This document shows, one piece after another, positions 43,508-46,196 of a DNA stretch of 46,196 bases. The DNA comes from Bacillus sp. AZ43. GTDB taxonomy: Bacteria; Actinomycetota; Actinomycetes; Mycobacteriales; Geodermatophilaceae. Within the stretch, counting starts at the first letter, position 1. The number at the start of each line of letters is the position of its first letter. Made by a program: the position numbers and the translations under genes. The stretch covers positions 1-46,196 of the forward strand of contig SPQJ01000035.1 in NCBI GenBank assembly GCA_004570425.1, in the 5' to 3' direction. The notes beneath the pieces are model-generated. The model made no database searches and was not told the origin of the DNA. It saw only the letters and a list, made by a program, of their open reading frames with translations.

Positions 43508-45007
43508 ATGCTGACGATGGACAGCCAGCTGGTCCATGGCGAACAGCTCCGCGGGAGTGGGGGCTCCCCGGTCGCCGAGCCGACGAGGCGCCGCACGGCC
43601 TGGCAGGCGGCGTACGTCCGGCGGACCGTCATCGGCGACCTGCTGGCCGGCTTCCTGGCCGCTCTGGCCGGCTATCTCCTCCGCTTCGGGCCCGACACCT
43701 CGCCCCAGGGGTATCAGGTCGCGTCCGCATGGATCGCGTGTGTTCTCCCGGTGGTGTGGGTGGCGGCGATGGCCCTCGGCAGGACGTACGAACGGCGATT
43801 CCTCTGGGTCGGTGCCGAGGAGTTCCGCCGCGTCTTCAGCACAGCCGTCCTGCTCCTGGCGGCCGTGGGAACGGTCAGCTGGGCCTTCCAGCTCCAGGTG
43901 GCTCGCGGGCTGGTGGTCGTGGCGTTGCCCCTCGCAACCGTCCTCACGCTCCTGGCGCGCTATGGCCAGCGCGCCTGGCTGCACCGTCAGCGCTCCCACG
44001 GTCGCTTCGGTCAGTCCCTCCTGATCGTCGGGCACTACTCCGGTATCGCAGCACTGCACGCGCAGCTCGAGCGCGAGGCCTACCACGGGTACCGGGTCGT
44101 CGGCTGCTGCACGCCGACGGGAACGGATCCCGCTGACCCGCAACCCGGCTTCCAGTCGCTGCCGGTGCTCGGTGGCTTCAGCGACGTGGTCTCCGCGGTC
44201 GAGAGGCACCACGTGGACGCGGTGGCCGTACTGTCCTCTCCGGAGCTGGACGGTCCAGCGTTGCGCCGGCTGGGCTGGGTGTTGGAATCGACCGACGCGG
44301 AACTCCTCCTCGCGCCTGCTGTCACCGACGTCGTCGGGCCACGGGTGAACATCCGTCCGATCTCGGGGCTGCCGCTGCTGCACATGCAGCGTCCGGAACT
44401 GCGTGGCATCCGGCGACTTGCCAAGGAGACGACGGACAAGGTCGCCGCGACGTTCGTGCTGCTCCTGACGCTGCCCCTCCTCCTCGGCGTGGCGACGGCG
44501 GTCCGGTTCACCAGCCGGGGGCCGGTGCTCTTCCGTCAGGAGCGGGTCGGCCGGGACGGCAAGCCCTTCGTCATGCTGAAGTTCCGCACGATGGTCGAGG
44601 GCGCGGACCGGATGGCGTCGACGCTGGTCACACCCAACGACGGGAACGGCGTCCTGTTCAAGCTCAAGAGCGACCCGCGAACGACGCGGGTCGGCAGGTT
44701 CCTCCGTCGTTACTCGCTCGACGAGCTGCCTCAGCTGCTCAACGTCCTTCGAGGAGACATGTCCCTCGTCGGACCGCGACCGCCCCTGGCGAGCGAGGTC
44801 GAGCGGTACGGCATCGACATGCACCGCCGCTTCCTGGTGAAGCCTGGGCTCACGGGCCTGTGGCAGATCAGTGGTCGGTCGAATCTGTCCTGGGACGACT
44901 CCGTGCGGATGGATGTGCAGTACGTCGAGAACTGGTCCCTGGCATTCGACTGCATGATCCTGTGGAAGACGCTCGGTGCTGTCGTCCGAGGCTCGGGCGC
45001 TTACTGA
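43508..45007 (+). CDS. Polyprenyl-phosphate sugar-1-phosphate transferase (WbaP/WcaJ-like)
   Basis: 499 residues from ATG 43508. It starts polysaccharide assembly by moving a sugar-1-phosphate from a UDP-sugar to undecaprenyl- or decaprenyl-phosphate. Four N-terminal helices (about 40-155) precede a Rossmann-like soluble region (SLLIVGHYSGIAALHAQLE). A fifth helix follows near 315-335 (VAATFVLLLTLPLLLGVATA), then the catalytic domain: LFRQERVGRDGKPFVMLKFR, RYSLDELPQLLNVLRGDMSL, VGPRPPL and KPGLTGLWQISGRS. The length is typical. Confidence 0.95.
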   Translation: MLTMDSQLVHGEQLRGSGGSPVAEPTRRRTAWQAAYVRRTVIGDLLAGFLAALAGYLLRFGPDTSPQGYQVASAWIACVLPVVWVAAMALGRTYERRFLWVGAEEFRRVFSTAVLLLAAVGTVSWAFQLQVARGLVVVALPLATVLTLLARYGQRAWLHRQRSHGRFGQSLLIVGHYSGIAALHAQLEREAYHGYRVVGCCTPTGTDPADPQPGFQSLPVLGGFSDVVSAVERHHVDAVAVLSSPELDGPALRRLGWVLESTDAELLLAPAVTDVVGPRVNIRPISGLPLLHMQRPELRGIRRLAKETTDKVAATFVLLLTLPLLLGVATAVRFTSRGPVLFRQERVGRDGKPFVMLKFRTMVEGADRMASTLVTPNDGNGVLFKLKSDPRTTRVGRFLRRYSLDELPQLLNVLRGDMSLVGPRPPLASEVERYGIDMHRRFLVKPGLTGLWQISGRSNLSWDDSVRMDVQYVENWSLAFDCMILWKTLGAVVRGSGAY

Positions 45008-45098
45008 CGCGCCCTCCGGCCGTGGCAATCCCTTCGCGCTAGAACCACCGATTCGCTGAACCGTCGCGAGCGGGTGCCACGGACGATTGCCCGCCGGT

Positions 45099-45920
45099 GT
45101 GCGGTCTCCCACTTTCTTGGCGCCAGAATCGTCCCGACCCGACATCCCCGTGGTCATCCTCTGTGGCGGGATGGGAACCCGACTTCGCGAGCCCAGTGAA
45201 CGGCCGCCCAAGCAGATGGTCGACACCGGTGGCCCGCCGATCCTGTGGCACATCATGAAGACCTACAGCCACTACGGGTTCCGGCGCTTCGTCCTGTGCG
45301 TGGGATACAAGGGCCACATGATCAAGGATCATTTCGTCAACCACCGGTCGCGCATGAACGATGTCACGCTGCGGTTCCAGGGCGACCGCGAGATCGAATT
45401 CCACCCGGCCGTCGAGGACGAGGACTGGGAGATCTCGTTCGCCGAGACCGGCTCGGCCACGGCCACGGGTGCCCGGATCGCGCGCGTGGCGCAGTACCTC
45501 GACGCACCCAGGTTCGTCCTCACCTACGGCGACGGCATCGCTGCCGTGGACATCTCGGCCGTTCACAAGAGCCACCTCGTCAGCGGCAAGCTCGGCACCC
45601 TGACCGGGGTGCACCCGGGTGGTTGCTACGGGGAGATGGCACTGCGCGGCGACGACGTGACGGAGTTCAACGAGAAGCAGTCCCAGACCGGCTACGTCAA
45701 CGGGGGGCTTCTTCTTCGAGCGCGTGTTCATCGACCAGCACATGAATCCGTCCGCCACCGACCAGATGCTCGAGCATGCGACGTTGCAGCGCCTCGCCCG
45801 CGACGCAGCTGGCGGGTGTACCGCCACGAGGGCTTCTGGATGGCAATGGACACCTACCGCGGCTGAAAGGAACTCAACGGCATGTGGGACGACAGCGGGG
45901 CGGCCTGAAAGGTCTGGTAG
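45099..45920 (+). pseudogene. rfbF: Glucose-1-phosphate cytidylyltransferase, frameshifted with internal stops
   Basis: An RfbF-type enzyme makes CDP-glucose from CTP and glucose-1-phosphate. Present are VVILCGGMGTRLREPSE, PPKQMVDTGGPPILWHIMK, FRRFVLCVGYKGHMIKDHF, LTYGDGIA and NEKQSQTGYVNGG. At a run of six G near 45703 one extra base shifts the frame; ERVFIDQHMNPSATDQMLEH continues in another frame. A missing base near 45808 restores the first frame at WRVYRHEGFWMAMDTYR. Two TGA codons then interrupt KELNGMWDDSGAA before the natural end KVW-TAG at 45920. The start is uncertain (GTG 45099 or TTG 45087). Confidence 0.8.
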
Positions 45921-45956
45921 CCGGATGACCATGAATGACGGCGGACGACCGCGGGA

Positions 45957-46196
45957 GTGATGGTCACCGCCACGGACGGCTACCTCGGGTGCCTGACGGC
46001 GGAAGAACTGCTCAGCCGCGGCCACCAGGTCGTCGGTGTGGACACCGGGTACTACAAGCACGGCTGGCTCGGCCTCGACCGGGTCCCGGAGACCCTGGCG
46101 ATGGACATCCGCCGCCTCGGGCAGGAGCAGCTCGAGGGCGTGGACGCGATCGTCCACATGGCCGAGCTGAGCAACGATCCGATCGGTGACCTGATC
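45957..46196 (+). CDS. NAD-dependent epimerase/dehydratase (3' cut by window edge)
   Basis: 80 residues are visible from GTG 45957; ATG 45960 is an alternative. The N-terminus is a short-chain dehydrogenase Rossmann fold, VTATDGYLGCLTAEELLSRG, with the second strand VVGVDTGYY. IVHMAELSNDPIGD corresponds to the strand-4 region of extended SDR sugar enzymes. The first Gly of G-x-x-G-x-x-G is replaced by Ala. It follows the damaged cytidylyltransferase gene, so it probably acts on a nucleotide sugar, perhaps a CDP-sugar. Confidence 0.8.
   Translation, partial: MMVTATDGYLGCLTAEELLSRGHQVVGVDTGYYKHGWLGLDRVPETLAMDIRRLGQEQLEGVDAIVHMAELSNDPIGDLI

Noticed and set aside
45864-45908. UGA recoding in the cytidylyltransferase gene (two TGA codons in frame)
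   Set aside because: The same gene also needs two frameshifts, UGA is a common true stop throughout the window, and no SECIS-like hairpin was noticed after either codon. Decay or sequence error is simpler.

Overview
The window is about 46 kb of very GC-rich DNA with tightly packed genes, many GTG starts and 4-bp stop/start overlaps. Protein families point to an actinobacterium: GpgS, an ANTAR regulator, LCP proteins and a MurJ-type flippase. An in-frame UAG at the selenocysteine position of a formate dehydrogenase suggests Geodermatophilaceae (Geodermatophilus/Blastococcus), where UAG-coded selenocysteine has been reported (from memory, not checked). No rRNA, tRNA, CRISPR array, transposase or phage gene was seen.

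Layout. (1) 1-5.0 kb: tail of a Pro/Gln-rich protein, menB, a small unknown, two TetR regulators, a zinc-ribbon-like protein, a HAD phosphatase and a GDPD phosphodiesterase. (2) 5.1-10.0 kb, minus strand: gpgS, then an operon of metallo-hydrolase, DedA protein and membrane type I phosphodiesterase. (3) 10.1-14.6 kb, minus strand: two translationally coupled c-di-GMP proteins with opposite defects. One keeps an intact GGDEF and a ruined EAL, the other the reverse. (4) 14.7-16.8 kb: small membrane or unknown proteins and a GAF-ANTAR regulator. (5) 16.9-22.3 kb: a three-gene formate dehydrogenase operon. Its catalytic subunit is interrupted by UAG exactly where selenocysteine is expected, followed by a SECIS-like hairpin at the spacing of E. 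coli fdhF. (6) 22.3-25.2 kb: an unknown Cys-rich protein, then a graveyard of broken genes: two low-molecular-weight tyrosine phosphatase relics, a glycosyltransferase N-terminus and a membrane-protein fragment. (7) 25.2-46.2 kb: a cell-surface polysaccharide locus. It holds an LCP ligase, ugd, rmlB, rmlD, a GH5 lipoprotein, a GMC oxidoreductase, an aldo/keto reductase, a Wzz-like protein, a flippase, a polymerase/ligase candidate, an Alg14/Alg13-like pair, a PRTase-HAD pair, a hydroxyacid oxidase, a polyprenyl-phosphate sugar transferase, a damaged glucose-1-phosphate cytidylyltransferase and the start of an epimerase.

How it fits together. Region 7 supplies UDP-glucuronate, enzymes of the dTDP-rhamnose route, lipid-linked initiation, glycosyl transfer, flipping, polymerisation and wall attachment. 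Its phosphatase genes and CDP-glucose step look decayed, so the locus seems to have been rearranged. Four proteins in and around it share one strict N-terminal transmembrane signature, W-x7-W-x11-G-R-x4-A-[D/E], and form a small family I do not recognise. The formate dehydrogenase is the most striking element. It should be read as one 1097-residue selenoprotein, not as two truncated genes.
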